64,000 bases of DNA from Orientallactaga sibirica (taxonomy: Eukaryota; Chordata; Mammalia; Rodentia; Dipodidae): contig JAEOAD010000055.1 in the NCBI GenBank assembly GCA_036365145.1, positions 806,001 to 870,000 of the forward strand, given 5' to 3'. The first letter of the stretch is position 1. The number at the start of each line of letters is the position of its first letter. Shown one piece after another: positions 1 to 10,610 of this stretch. Made by a program: the position numbers and the translations under genes. The notes below the pieces were generated by a model that did no database searches, had not been told where the DNA came from, and worked only from the letters and a program-made list of their open reading frames with translations.

Positions 1-509
1 AATCTGATGGCGCCATACACAAGGGATTAGAACTAACTGGCTGTGTACACACAGACCTGTGGCACGGTAGGGGACTGAGGCCAGCTGCTAACTGGCTAGG
101 TCGGAGAGCCTACCTAGATGGAGTGGTTATGTGCAAAGTGGAAGCTAGAGGAACTCTCGGAGCAATTCAAGCCCAAGCCAGTGTGGGTACCTGCAAGAGA
201 TGCAGGCGAGGGAGGGGAGAGACCCAAGGAAGAAGGGGGTAGCAGGAAGAGCAAGCAGCCCACCTCACCATCTCCACCCCCCCACACCCCCCCCGCTTGG
301 CTGGACCTGAATCTCTCGCATCACCAGAGGCAACCCCAGGGGTAACTTCCATATCTCATTTCTACTTCTGATCCTTAATAAACACTCTAAGTACGAGCTC
401 CAACTTGCTATACAAATAGCTCACACCAAGTTCTCTATGCCCTGGTCAGGTTTCTGTCCCAAATGCCTGTGTACACATTCTCTGACTCGCTCGCTTTTTA
501 ATATTTGTA
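1..509. other. Non-coding stretch, nothing assigned
   Basis: No recognisable gene. It holds a C-rich run near 276-296 and an AATAAA hexamer at 377-382. The short open frames here resemble nothing I know. Confidence 0.4.
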
Positions 510-722
510 TTATTATTTATTTATTTGAGAGTGATAGAGGCAGATAGCTAGATAGTGAGAGAGAGAAAATGGGCGCACCAGGGCATCTAGCCACTGCAAA
601 TGAACTCCAGGCGCATGCGCCACCTTGTGCATCTGGCTTTTATGTGGACCCTGGGGAATCGAACCTGGGTCCTTTGGCTTTGCAGGCAAGAGCCTTATCC
701 ACTAAGCCATCTCTCCAGGCCC
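510..722 (-). repeat. B2-like tRNA SINE
   Basis: On the + strand it starts with the T/A-rich tail complement, then GAGA-rich sequence, and ends with the complement of the tRNA-like head (GCCATCTCTCCAGG). Near full length. This is the commonest SINE of the window. Confidence 0.85.
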
Positions 723-735
723 TGTAGATATTCTT

Positions 736-916
736 TTTTTAATATTTTTATTTATTTTATTTTATTTTTATTTATTTGAGAGAGAGAGGTACAGAAATAG
801 GCAGGTAGAGAGAGAGAAAGAGAGAATGGGTGCACCAGGGAGAGAACTCCAGACACATGTGCCACCTTGTGCACCGTGGGCCTCCAGCCACTGCAGGCAA
901 ATCCAACTCCAGCCCC
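736..916 (-). repeat. B2-like SINE, internally rearranged
   Basis: The tail and GAGA block are normal, but the body order is scrambled: a CACCTTGTGCAC segment comes before CCTCCAGCCACTGCA. It is flanked by AGATATTCTT at 726-735 and 917-926, a 10-bp target duplication. Confidence 0.7.
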
Positions 917-926
917 AGATATTCTT

Positions 927-1095
927 TTTAAAAATATTTATTTATTTATTTATTTTATTTTTACATGTGCCACCTTGTGCAAATCTCCAGACACATGTGC
1001 CACCTTACTTACGTGGTCCCTGGGAATTGAACCTAGGTCCTTTGGCTTTGCAGGCAAGTGCCTTAACCGCTAAGCCATTTCTCCAGCCCCCCTGT
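927..1095 (-). repeat. B2-like SINE
   Basis: Truncated body with a duplicated ACATGTGCCACCTT motif. Its flank is a third copy of AGATATTCTT at 1096-1105, so it entered the same site as its left neighbour. Confidence 0.75.
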
Positions 1096-1111
1096 AGATA
1101 TTCTTGAGCCA

Positions 1112-1255
1112 TTCCTGGAAATTCATTCATTCCACAAAGACCTCCTGAGGACTTACTATGTGCCAGGCAGTATCCAAGGCTCTGGAAATGTATCAATGAG
1201 CAAAGCATGAAATCTTACCTGGTGGAGATAATCCTGGAGGAGGGAGAGAACAGCC
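1112..1255. repeat. Ancient L2/MIR-like repeat
   Basis: An ATTCATTCATT stretch followed by CTTACTATGTGCCAGGCA is the hallmark of a widespread old mammalian repeat. Family assignment from memory only. Confidence 0.45.
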
Positions 1256-1281
1256 AACAAATGGGTAGAACAGTTGTCTAC

Positions 1282-1396
1282 CATCATGGTGGCTCACGCT
1301 TGGAATCCTAGCACTTGAGAGGCTGAGACTGGTGGAGCTCTGTATGTTCAGGACCAACCCAGGCTACATACTGAAATTTTTACCTCAAAGAAAACA
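1282..1396 (+). repeat. B1-like SINE, old copy
   Basis: CATGGTGGCTCACGC..AATCCTAGCAC..GGCTGAGAC is B1 architecture, but it is strongly diverged and shortened. Confidence 0.65.
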
Positions 1397-1400
1397 AACA

Positions 1401-1563
1401 GGGCTAGACAGATGGGTCTGTGGCTAAAGCCTGGCAGCCTGGGGTTCGAGTCCACAGGACCCAGATGCACAAAGTGGCCCATGTGTCTAGAGTTTATCTG
1501 TAGTTGCAAGAGGCCCTAGTGGGCCCATTCATACCACGCTCTCTCAAGTCAATAAATAAATAA
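1401..1563 (+). repeat. B2-like SINE, diverged
   Basis: GGGCTAGACAGATGGGT head, GGGTTCGAGTCC B box and an AATAAATAAATAA tail are visible. The middle is shortened. Confidence 0.75.
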
Positions 1564-1565
1564 GC

Positions 1566-1566
1566 C

Positions 1567-1608
<42 letters not shown>
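1566..1608. repeat. (TA)n(TG)n microsatellite
   Basis: Alternating purine-pyrimidine tract beginning directly after the tail of the preceding SINE. Confidence 0.95.
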
Positions 1609-1650
1609 CTGTAAAAAGAAAACACCTTCCATTTTAAAAAGAGAGCAAGT

Positions 1651-1783
1651 GGGCTGGAGAGATAGCTTAGCAGTTAAGGCACTTGCCTGCAAAGTCAAAG
1701 GACCCAGGTTCAATTCCCCAGGATCAGTGAAACCAGATGCACATGCATCTGGAGTTTGTATGCAGTGTCTGGAGGCTCTGGCT

Positions 1784-1815
<32 letters not shown>

Positions 1816-1864
1816 TCTTTTATCCATCTCTCTCTTTCAAATAAATAAATATAAATAAAAATAA
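1651..1864 (+). repeat. B2-like SINE
   Basis: Complete from GGGCTGGAGAGATAGC to the AAATAAATAAATA tail, with an expanded (TC)n block before the tail. Confidence 0.9.
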
Positions 1865-1891
1865 TTTTTAAAAAGAGAGAAAGAAAACAAA

Positions 1892-1932
1892 GGGGACAAT
1901 GATGTAGCTCAGGTGGTAGAGTGCATGAGGCC
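1892..1932 (+). repeat. ID-B1 (B4-type) SINE, 5' ID part
   Basis: GATGTAGCTCAGGTGGTAGAG is an ID tRNA-like A box. The element breaks off at AGGCC (1928-1932), where the LTR element inserted, and resumes at 6302. Confidence 0.75.
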
Positions 1933-2292
1933 TGTCACAGTCAGCTTCATGTGGCTGGGATGAACCTCCAGACCAGACACAGTTTTGGGAGGAAGGGAAT
2001 TTATTTGAAGCTTGCAGATCCAGGGGAAGTTCCACAATGGGAGAAGAAGCTGGCCCACTTTCATAGGTGCACACAGAGAGAAAAACCACACTGTACCATA
2101 AGCAAGCACACTTCAGGAACATCAGGCAGAACGCAGGCATTTACCTATCTTTTGCTGGAAATTCCAGATCTGTCCCCAAACACCTTAGGGCTGGACCCCA
2201 GGATCCACCCAATGACACCTCCTTGTAAATCTAAATTACAAGCGTTATTAAACTCCTGAATGTATTAGGGGACATCCATTCAAACTACCACA
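1933..2292. repeat. LTR-like terminal block, left
   Basis: Starts TGTCACAGTC and ends AACTACCACA. It is the longest of the LTR copies and contains the segment lost from the right copy. Confidence 0.7.
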
Positions 2293-3425
2293 TTCCACCC
2301 CCGATAGATTCATAAGCATCTCACATTGTAAATTGTACTCAGTCCAATTTCAAAGGGCCCCATAGTCTTTACCAACTTAAGATAATTCCATGTCATGACC
2401 AGCATGGCTTTGACCTATTGGGGTGACTCGAAGATTAGGAAGAAAGACAGGCAGACACAAGTAATAGAGTAAAATCTGGGATCAAGTGGTTTGTAGGCTC
2501 TTTTGGAAACACTGCAGCACTGCCTAACCAGTGTTGGTTTATTTTATACACACTCAGAAAAGCTTTGACAACATGCATGGGAAGATGAAGACAAGGTCAG
2601 ATGGTGTAGGAATGAGGCAGCTGCAGACTGTTTTTCTGCACGTACTGTCTTCTGCACAAGGTCAGGTCCATACAGACAGTCCAAGAGGAGGAATTAAGGA
2701 GGGGCTATACCTTGCCTGGCCTCTGCAGCTCAACCAGAGGTAGACTTGGCTATGCCTGTGTCAATAGCTTCTACTGGTTGTGGCTTGCTACATACAGTTC
2801 CAAAGTCCCAAGTCTCCTCTGAGATTTAAGATAGTCTCTTAGCTGTGAGTTCTGTAAAATCAAAACAAGTTATATACCTTCAGCATATAAAGACACAGAG
2901 TAAACATTTTCAACTGCCATAAGGCATAGCAAGAAGAGACTGGAACAACGCAAACTCAGTAACCATCAGGCAAACGTCAAACATCTGCAGTTCAAGTCTG
3001 ATATCATAACCAGTGGCCAGTGAGGAGTCTCTGAATTGCCCAATTCCACATCTTCAGCTGGGCTGAATAGCCAGGGCAAATGTCCATCCTTAGCCAACAG
3101 CACTCCACAGTAGCCCTTGCACAGTCCTGGTATATCTTTAAACATCTTCGGATCTCCATGCAAACCACGGTCCATCTTTCAACGGCTTTGCCAGTCTCTT
3201 CATCAGTATCATCACGCCCTGCTTATATGCCATGTCTCAGCAGCGGCTCCTGGAACCGTGTGCATTTTGTGACACACTCCACACATTTTTCATGCTTCCA
3301 AAACCAATACCAGGGATGAAACAAGTAGTGACCTTGAAGAACAGGTCCTTTCTTTTCAGATCTCCTTTCAAAGGGTTTGTACTCCTACCATTCAGTCTTT
3401 CTGAGGTGGAGTCACTTCAGGCATT
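2293..3425. other. Internal region of LTR element, no coding frame
   Basis: Moderately AT-rich and free of recognised SINEs. About 510 bp near its right end (2880-3390) recur in diverged form at 4853-5375, which supports an internal-sequence origin. Confidence 0.55.
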
Positions 3426-3437
3426 CTCTCCATTGTT

Positions 3438-3674
3438 ATTATTATTTGGGGTTTTGTTGTTGTTGTTGTTTTGTTTTTTTCAACAGACAGAGAAAGAGGC
3501 AGAAAGAAAGAGAGAGAATGGCACATCAGGGCCTCCAGCCACTGCAAACAAACTCCAGATGCATGTGCCACCTTGTGCATCTGGCTTATATGAGTACTGG
3601 GGAATCGAACCTTGAACTGGGGTCCTTAGGCTTCACAGGAAAGCGCTTAACCACTAAGCCATCTCTCCAGCCCC
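3438..3674 (-). repeat. B2-like SINE in SINE cluster, block A
   Basis: Preceded by a (TTG)n tract. The SINE cluster it opens is bounded by CTCTCCATTGTT at 3426-3437 and 4064-4075, a 12-bp duplication that marks one original insertion later enlarged. Confidence 0.8.
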
Positions 3675-3827
3675 TTTTTTGGTTTTTTTGAGGTAAGGTC
3701 TCACTCTAGCCCAGGCTAACCTGGAATTCACTATATAGTCTCAGGGTGGCCTCAAACTCACAGTGATTCTCCTACCTCTGCCTCCCAAATGCTGGGATTA
3801 AAGGCATGTGCCACCACATGCAGCCTT
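3675..3827 (-). repeat. B1 SINE
   Basis: GAGGTAAGGTCTCACTCTAG through GCTGGGATTAAAGGC to the 5' end complement. Near full length. Confidence 0.9.
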
Positions 3828-4063
3828 TTTATTATTATTTTGAGAAAGAGAAAGAAAAAGCAGAGAGAGAGAGGGAGAATGGGTGTGCCATGGCTTTTAG
3901 CAACTTCAAACAAACTCCAGACACATGCGCCCCCTTGTGGCACATGTGCTACATTGTGTGCTTGTGTCACTGTGCGTCTGGCTACGTGGGACCTGGAGAC
4001 TCAAACATGAGTTCTTAGGCTTCGCAGGCAAGTGCCTTAACCACTAAGCCATCTCTCCAGCCC
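3828..4063 (-). repeat. B2-like SINE variant with CTCF-like core
   Basis: Variant body with an extra TGCTACATTGTGTGCTTGTGTCAC segment. Its − strand contains CCACAAGGGGGCGC (complement of 3927-3940), one mismatch from the CTCF consensus. Confidence 0.8.
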
Positions 4064-4550
4064 CTCTCCATTGTTTTAATGTAAAGCAGTTGGCCATCTT
4101 CTTTCCAAATGTTAATGTATTTGACAATAGCAGCCAGTCTTTATGCCAGTAATTTTAAACTTGCTTGAGTTTTTCCAACTTTAAATCTTAAAATTTTCAG
4201 TCCCATATCTTTAGCCAAGCATATCAGTCCATTACAGATTTAACCTAGATCAAACTCTCTGGGAATGGGCAGCAGAATGCAGACATTCCTTATGCCAGTA
4301 GCCTAGTTCCATCAAAGTCCTCTGCAATCTTTCCTTCCCCTTAGAAAGTTTGTAAGTCAAGTCTCAAAATATAGTTCCTTCTGCTTTTAACATTTTCAAA
4401 CTCTCTTCAGAATAGTCCATAATACTTGTCTACAGCTCCAGAAGGCATCTTCAGTTGTAAGCACCAAGTTTCCCATTCCTCCAGCACACAAGTTTCAAAG
4501 ACCAGAATCCACATGGTCCGATTCATCTCAGGAACTCTCCACCAGTTGAC

Positions 4551-4852
4551 TGTCGCAGTCAACCTCAGTTGCTGGGATGAACCTCCACCTTACCCATAAT
4601 AGCAGAAGAAGCTGGGCCCCATTTCACACTAAGAGAAAAGCCACCACCAAAAGCACACTTCAGGAACCTCAGGCAAAGCTTAAGCACTTTGCATATCTTT
4701 AGACTGGAATTCCAAATCCACTCCCACACCTTAGAGCTAAACCCTAGGATCTGCACAGTGACACCTCCTTCAGCCAGGTAGCAGTTGATCTAAATTTACA
4801 AGCTTTAATAAGACCCTGAATCTACTGTGGGATATATATTCAAACTACCACA
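4551..4852. repeat. LTR-like block, middle copy
   Basis: Starts TGTCGCAGTC and ends AACTACCACA. After about 25 bp it diverges clearly from the right-hand copies. Confidence 0.6.
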
Positions 4853-5378
4853 TACTTTCAACATAAGAAGGCACAGAGTAAACAGTTTCAACTACTGTAA
4901 GGAATAGCAAGGAGAAACAAGAGCAATGCAAACTCAATAACCATCAAGCAAACATCAAAGTTTTGCAGTTCAAATCCAGTGACCAGTGAGGAATCTCTGG
5001 ATTTTTCAATTTCACCCCTCCAGCTGGGCTGAATAGTCAGGGAAAACTTCCATCCCTAGCCAACAGCACATCATGGTAGCTTTTGCACAGTCCTGGTATA
5101 TCCAAAACATCTTCAGATCTCCATGCAAACCACAGTCCATCTTCCAAAGGCTTCATCAGCCTCTTAGGGGCATCATGCCCTGTCTATATGCTGCATCTCA
5201 GCAGAGGCTCCTGGAATTGTGTGCACTTCATGACCAACCCATACATTTTTTCATCCTTCCAAAATCAATACCAGGTATGCAGGTCACAGCCATATTCTTA
5301 ATTTAGACATGAAATAGATTGTGACCTGGAAGAGCCAATTTCTTCTTTTCAGATCTCCTTTCAAAAACATACATTCCT
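4853..5378. other. Second, diverged copy of the element interior
   Basis: Parallels 2880-3390 with many substitutions, unlike the near-identical A/B/C blocks. It ends abruptly at the start of block B. Confidence 0.55.
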
Positions 5379-6057
5379 ACAGCAGAGAGAGAGGAGAATG
5401 GGTGTGCCATGGCTTTTAGCAACTTCAAACAAACTCCAGACATCGCCTTGTGGCACACTTGCTACATTGTGTGCTTATGTCACTGTCGTCTGGCTCGTGG
5501 GACCTGGAGACTCAAACATGAGTTCTGCTTAGGCTTATGAGTAAGCGCCTTAACCACTAAGCCATCTCTCCAGCCCTCTCCATTGTTTTAATGTAAAGCA
5601 GTTGGCCATCTTCTTTCCAAATGTTAATGTATTTGACAATAGCAGCCAGTCTTTATGCCAGTAATTTTAAACTTGCTTGAGTTTTTCCAACTTTAAATCT
5701 TAAAATTTTCAGTCCCATATCTTTAGCCAAGCATATCAGTCCATTACAGATTTAACCTAGATCAAACTCTCTGGGAATGGGCAGCAGAATGCAGACATTC
5801 CTTATGCCAGTAGCCTAGTTCCATCAAAGTCTCTGCAATCTTTCCTTCCCATACAGTTGTAAGTCAGTCTCAAAATATAGTTCCTTCTGCTTTTAACATT
5901 TTCAAACTCTCTTCAGAATAGTCCATAATACTTGTCTACAGCTCCAGAAGGCATCTTCAGTTGTAAGCACCAAGTTTCCCATTCCTCCAGCACACAAGTT
6001 TCAAAAGACCAGAATCCACATGGTCCGATTCATCTCAGGAACTCTCCACCAGTTGAC

Positions 6058-6301
6058 TGTCGCAGTCAACCTCAGTTGCTGGGATGAACCTCCAGACCCT
6101 ACACCATAAGCAAGCACACTTCAGGAACATCAGGCAGAACTCAGGCACTTTGCCTATCTTTTGCTAGAAATTCCAGATCCACCCCCAAATACCTTAGAGC
6201 TGGACCCTAGGATCCGCCCAGTAATATCTCCTTGTAAATCTAAATTACAAGCTTTAATAAACTCCTGAATGTATTGGAGTACATCCATTCAAACTACCCC
6301 A
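6058..6301. repeat. LTR-like block, right
   Basis: Begins TGTCGCAG and ends TACCCCA. It is shorter than the left copy through an internal deletion after AACCTCCAG. Confidence 0.7.
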
Positions 6302-6454
6302 AGGCCTGAATTCAGTCCCTAGCGCCACATAAAAATCCAGACATGGTGGCATATACCTGTAATCTCAGTTTTCAGGAGGTAGAAGATCAGAAGTTTAAGA
6401 TCCTCCTCAGACATCCTGGGATACATGCTATCTTGTGTCAAAAAAAAAAAAAAA
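6302..6454 (+). repeat. ID-B1 (B4-type) SINE, 3' part
   Basis: Resumes the SINE broken at 1932: the ID remainder (TCAGTCCCTAGCGCC), then a B1-like half and an A tail at 6441-6454. Confidence 0.75.
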
Positions 6455-6456
6455 GT

Positions 6457-6650
6457 GGGGCTGGAGAGATGTCTTAGTGGTTAAGGTGCTTGCCTACAAA
6501 GCCAAAGGACCAGGTTCAACTTCCCAGGACCCACATAAGCCAGATGCACAAAGTGGTTGCAGGTGTCTGGAGTTCATCTATAGCAGCTGAAGGTCCTGAC
6601 ATGCCCATTCTCTCTCTATCTGCCTCTCTCTCACTCAAATAATTTTTTTA
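6457..6650 (+). repeat. B2-like SINE
   Basis: Head GGGCTGGAGAGATGTC, B box AGGTTCAACTTCC, short tail. Directly followed by a B1. Confidence 0.85.
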
Positions 6651-6653
6651 AGT

Positions 6654-6799
6654 GGCCAGGCATGGTGGTGCATGCCTTTAGTCCCAGCACTTGGGAGGCA
6701 GAAGTAGGAAGATTGCCCATGAGTTCAAGGCCACCCTGAGACTACATAGTGAATTCTAGATCAGCCTGGGCTAGAGTGAGACCCTACCTCGAAAAAAAA
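6654..6799 (+). repeat. B1 SINE
   Basis: GGCCAGGCATGGTGGTGCAT through GAGACCCTACCTCG plus A tail. Full length. Confidence 0.9.
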
Positions 6800-7065
6800 G
6801 TGCTAAAGAGAAAAATATTGCAGAATGCCATGTGCATGGGAGCTGGTTGCAGCTATAGGTAGGGTGTTAAAGGGAGACTCCCCCAGGGAAGGGATCATTC
6901 ATGCGAGTACCTTAAGGAGAAGTCTGTGTTCTTCCTTTGAAAGTGTATGATCATGTTCACATGCGTGAAGGGTTTGTCACATATGTGTGCATGTATGTGG
7001 GCAGAGGACAGCCTCAGTTATCATCATCCTCAGGAATGCTATTTGCCTTTTTTTAAAGCTACTTT

Positions 7066-7297
7066 ATTTTTTTAATATATTTTATTCATTTATTTATTTG
7101 AGACACAGAAAGAGGTAGAGAGAGAGAGAAAGAGAGAGAGAATGGGCATGCCAGGGCCTCCAGCCACTGCAAACAAACTCAGATGCATGTGCCACCTTGT
7201 GCATCTGGCTTATATGAGTACTGGGGAATCGAACCTTGAACTGGGGTCCTTGAAGCCCACGGGAAAGGCGGCAACACTAAGCCATCTCTCCAGCCCC
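7066..7297 (-). repeat. Hybrid B2-like SINE at block junction
   Basis: The left portion matches the SINE at 9216-9315 and the right portion matches the SINE at 3535-3674. The switch falls near 7145-7170, where the two parents are alike. Confidence 0.75.
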
Positions 7298-7443
7298 TTT
7301 TTGGTTTTGAGGTAAGGTCTCACTCTAGCCCAGGCTAACCTGGAATTCACTATATAGTCTCAGGGTGGCCTCAAACTCACAGTGATTCTCCTACCTCTGC
7401 CTCCCAAATGCTGGGATTAAAGGCATGTGCCACCACATGCAGC
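7298..7443 (-). repeat. B1 SINE, block C
   Basis: Counterpart of 3675-3827, with shorter T runs at its left edge. Confidence 0.85.
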
Positions 7444-7673
7444 CTTTTATTATTATTTTGAGAAAGAAAGAAAAAGCAGAGAGAGAGAGGGAGAATGGGT
7501 GTGCCATGGCTTTTAGCAACTTCAAACAAACTCCAGACACATCGCCCCCTTGTGGCACATGGTACATTGTGTGCTTATGTCACTGTCGTCTGGCTCGTGG
7601 GACCTGGAACTCAAACATGAGTTCTTAGGCCCATGAGCAAGCGCCTTAACCACTAAGCCATCTCTCCAGCCCC
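7444..7673 (-). repeat. B2-like SINE variant, block C
   Basis: Counterpart of 3828-4063. Several single-base losses, for example in the segment before GCCCCCTTGTGG. Confidence 0.8.
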
Positions 7674-8158
7674 TCTCTGTTGTTTAATGTAAAGCAGTTG
7701 GCCATCTTCTTTCAAATGTTAATGTATTTGACAATAGCAGCCAGTCTTTATGCCAGTAATTTTAAACTTGCTTGAGTTTTTCCAACTTTAAATCTTAAAA
7801 TTTTCAGTCCCATATCTTTAGCCAAGCATATCAGTCCATTACAGATTTAACCTAGATCAAACTCTCTGGGAATGGGCAGCAGAATGCAGACATTCCTTAT
7901 GCCAGTAGCCTAGTTCCATCAAAGTCCTCTGCAATCTTTCCTTCCCCTTAGAAAGTTTGTAAGTCAAGTCTCAAAATATAGTTCCTTCTGCTTTTAACAT
8001 TTTCAAACTCTCTTCAGAATAGTCCATAATACTTGTCTACAGCTCCAGAAGGCATCTTCAGTTGTAAGCACCAAGTTTCCCATTCCTCCAGCACACAAGT
8101 TTCAAAAGACCAGAATCCACATGGTCCGATTCATCTCAGGAACTCTCCACCAGTTGAC

Positions 8159-8441
8159 TGTCGCAGTCAACCTCAGTTGCTGGGATGAACCTCCAGACCC
8201 TACACCATAAGCAAGCACCTCTGCCACTACCACTGCCTGCACCACCTGCCTGCCTGCTACACCACCACCACCTAGGAACGTGAACTCAGGCACTTTGCCT
8301 ATCTTTTGCTAAATTCCAGATCCACCCCAAATACCTTGAAATGGACCTAGGATCCGCCCAGTAATATCTCCTTGTAAATCTAAATTACAAGCTTTAATAA
8401 ACTCCTGAATGTATTGGGGTACATCCATTCAAACTACCCCA
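8159..8441. repeat. LTR-like block, block C copy
   Basis: Begins TGTCGCAG and ends TACCCCA, followed by AGGCC at 8442-8446 exactly as in block B. It was therefore copied together with its flank. Confidence 0.7.
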
Positions 8442-8602
8442 AGGCCTGAATTCAGTCCCTAGCGCCACATAAAAATCCAGACATGGTGGCATATACCTGT
8501 AATCTCAGTTTTCAGGAGGTAGAAGATCAGAAGTTTAAGATCCTCCTCAGACATCCTGGGATACATGCTATCTTGTGTCAAAAAAAAAAAAAAAAAAAAA
8601 AA
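8442..8602 (+). repeat. ID-B1 SINE 3' part, block C copy
   Basis: Same as 6302-6454 but with a longer A tail. Confidence 0.75.
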
Positions 8603-8605
8603 GTG

Positions 8606-8799
8606 GGGCTGGAGAGATGTCTTAGTGGTTAAGGTGCTTGCCTACAAAGCCAAAGGACCAGGTTCAACTTCCCAGGACCCACATAAGCCAGATGCACAAA
8701 GTGGTTGTAGGTGTCTGGAGTTCATCTGCAGCAGCTGAAGGTCCTGACATGCCCATTCTCTCTCTATCTGCCTCTCTCTCACTCAAATAATTTTTTTTA
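8606..8799 (+). repeat. B2-like SINE, block C copy
   Basis: Counterpart of 6457-6650, nearly identical. Confidence 0.85.
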
Positions 8800-8803
8800 A
8801 GTG

Positions 8804-8949
8804 GCCAGGCATGGTGGTGCATACCTTTAGTCCCAGCACTTGGGAGGCAGAAGTAGGAAGATTGCCCATGAGTTCAAGGCCACCCTGAGACTACATAGTG
8901 AATTCTAGATCAGCCTGGGCTAGAGTGAGACCCTACCTCGAAAAAAAAG
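8804..8949 (+). repeat. B1 SINE, block C copy
   Basis: Counterpart of 6654-6799, differing at CATACC versus CATGCC. Confidence 0.9.
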
Positions 8950-9203
8950 TGCTAAAGAGAAAAATATTGCAGAATGCCATGTGCATGGGAGCTGGTTGCA
9001 GCTATAGGTAGGGTGTTAAAGGGAGACTCCCCCAGGGAAGGGATCATTCATGCGAGTACCTTAAGGAGAAGTCTGTGTTCTTCCTTTGAAAGTGTATGAT
9101 CATGTTCACATGCGTGAAGGGGTTTGTCACATATGTGTGCATGTATGTGGGCAGAGGACAGCCTCAGTTATCATCATCCTCAGGAATGCTATTTGCCTTT
9201 TTT

Positions 9204-9441
9204 TAAAGCTACTTTATTTTTTTAATATATTTTATTCATTTATTTATTTGAGACACAGAAAGAGGTAGAGAGAGAGAGAAAGAGAGAGAGAATGGGCATG
9301 CCAGGGCCTCCAGCCACTGCAAACGAACTCCAGATGCATGCGCCCCCTTGTGCACCTGGCTTACATGGGTCCTGGAGAGTCAACTGGGATCCTTTGGCTT
9401 TGCAAGCAAATGCCTTGACCACTAAGCCATCTCTCCAGCCC
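9204..9441 (-). repeat. B2-like SINE with 17-bp target duplication
   Basis: Flanked by TGCTATTTGCCTTTTTT at 9187-9203 and 9442-9458. This clean duplication shows an intact insertion and marks the natural right end of the duplicated region. Confidence 0.9.
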
Positions 9442-9458
9442 TGCTATTTGCCTTTTTT

Positions 9459-9652
9459 GAAGCAGGGTCTCTCATTGGTCTGGAGCTCACCAATGAGGCT
9501 AGACTGGCTGGTCAGTGGACCCCAGGGATCCTCCTGTCTCCACCTCCCCAGTGCTGGGATTACACGCATTTTAGGTAGGTATTGGAATTGAACTCAGGTC
9601 CTCGTTTTGAGACGCAAGCACTTTACTAACGCAACTAACACCCCAGCTCCAA
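9459..9652 (-). repeat. B4/RSINE-type composite SINE
   Basis: Complement order is a B1-derived part (AGGGTCTCTCATTGGTCTGG) followed by an ID-like end (GCAAGCACTTTACTAACGCA). Diverged. Confidence 0.65.
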
Positions 9653-10600
9653 GGTCTCTTTTCTTCACACACACTGCAGCCACATATCCACAGCTAGACT
9701 CACCTCACCAGTCACCGACTGCACGTGTCTGGAGTTCACCCTGGCTTTGATTCTCTCCTAATTCCAGCCCCACTCCCCGCCCCAGTCCAGACAACCCTTA
9801 CATACCTACAAAGCCTAGTTTCTCCCTCCCACGTGGTTCACATTCGATGGTAGGGATTTCGTGTGGTGGAAGGCAGTTTAGATAACTGGAAGGTCACATC
9901 CCAGCAGCAAATGAACCAGGACCAGGGTAGTCTTTCGCTTTAAAAGTCACAGCCCCTGGCCTCGCCGCTGTGTGTGGCCCAGGTTGTCCTAAGTCTACAT
10001 GTGAGCACCAGAACCACATGGTGAGAATGAAAACCACTTGATGGGTGGTCTTGGGACGGTCTCTGCACAGTGTCCTGGGCAGCCTGGCTCTGTGGCCCTG
10101 GAAGAAGGGTTTTGCTGGGGAAGAATCAATGCCTGGGAGCAGATCTCAGCCTGATGTGGTGAATCACGTCTTCTAGTGAACGTCTCTAGGTGGCCTGTGG
10201 AAGCCCGGTTGAAGACCGAGCGCCGTGTCAAGGGACACACAAGCCTTACCTGGTTCTGCGCACCTCTGAGATGTCTTGTCTCTGCCGAGTGGACTGAGGC
10301 CTCAGGAAGTCCTAGAGACAGTCAGAGCAGGAGCCAAGGCAGGGAGCTGCCTTTCATGAGAGGTGAGGGGCCCTCTGAGACTCCATGCACCCCAAGCCTT
10401 ACCTGTGAGAGTTATGGACAGCATTGATTGCCTTTGGGCCTCGGTGTGTCTTTCTGTGAAATGGGCAATAAACACTCAGACAGTGCTGGTGATCAGCCTC
10501 CTGAGAGCAGGCATGAGGACCCAGGCAGGCTCAGAGATGTTAGCCCTGTGACCAGTTCTATTATGCACCACCCAGATAAATCTGTGCCTTCAGTCAAGAG
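9653..10600. other. Non-coding stretch, with a MIR-like fragment near 10425-10478
   Basis: Unique sequence with no recognisable exon. GGGCCTCGGTGTGTCTTTCTGTGAAATGGG has the MIR 3' core pattern on the + strand, split here as GGGCCTCGGTGTGTC and CTGTGAAATGGG. Confidence 0.45.
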
Positions 10601-10610
10601 AGATTTTAAA

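Larger units (their letters stand above)
3535..4575. repeat. Tandem block A
   Basis: This segment recurs almost unchanged at 7159-8183, and from 3862 onward also at 5379-6083. The copies differ mostly by small insertions and deletions. Confidence 0.85.
1933..6301. mobile_element. LTR retroelement with related LTR-like ends, non-coding
   Basis: The left terminal block (1933-2292) begins TG and ends CA, and the right block (6058-6301) does the same. AGGCC flanks both sides (1928-1932 and 6302-6306), a 5-bp target duplication that fits ERVL/MaLR-type integration. A third LTR-like block lies inside at 4551-4852, and internal sequence from 4853 resembles 2880-3390 with visible divergence, so the element looks compound. 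I see no gag, pol or env frame. The interior carries inserted SINEs and the 3' part is duplicated downstream. Family name not assigned; orientation uncertain. Confidence 0.7.
5379..7145. repeat. Tandem block B
   Basis: Holds a truncated B2-like SINE (5379-5573, −), LTR-element interior, the right LTR and about 840 bp of 3' flank. It repeats as block C about 2.1 kb downstream, and its right edge passes into a block-A-like SINE within B2-like sequence. Confidence 0.85.
7159..9315. repeat. Tandem block C
   Basis: Repeats block A (3535-4575) and then block B (5379-7145). The LTR copy at 8159-8441 carries a foreign CACC/CTGCC-rich patch at about 8217-8280 that is absent from block B. Confidence 0.85.

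Noticed and set aside
1933..6301. Retroviral genes inside the LTR element
   Set aside because: No gag, protease, polymerase or envelope-like frame is visible. The interior is short and interrupted.
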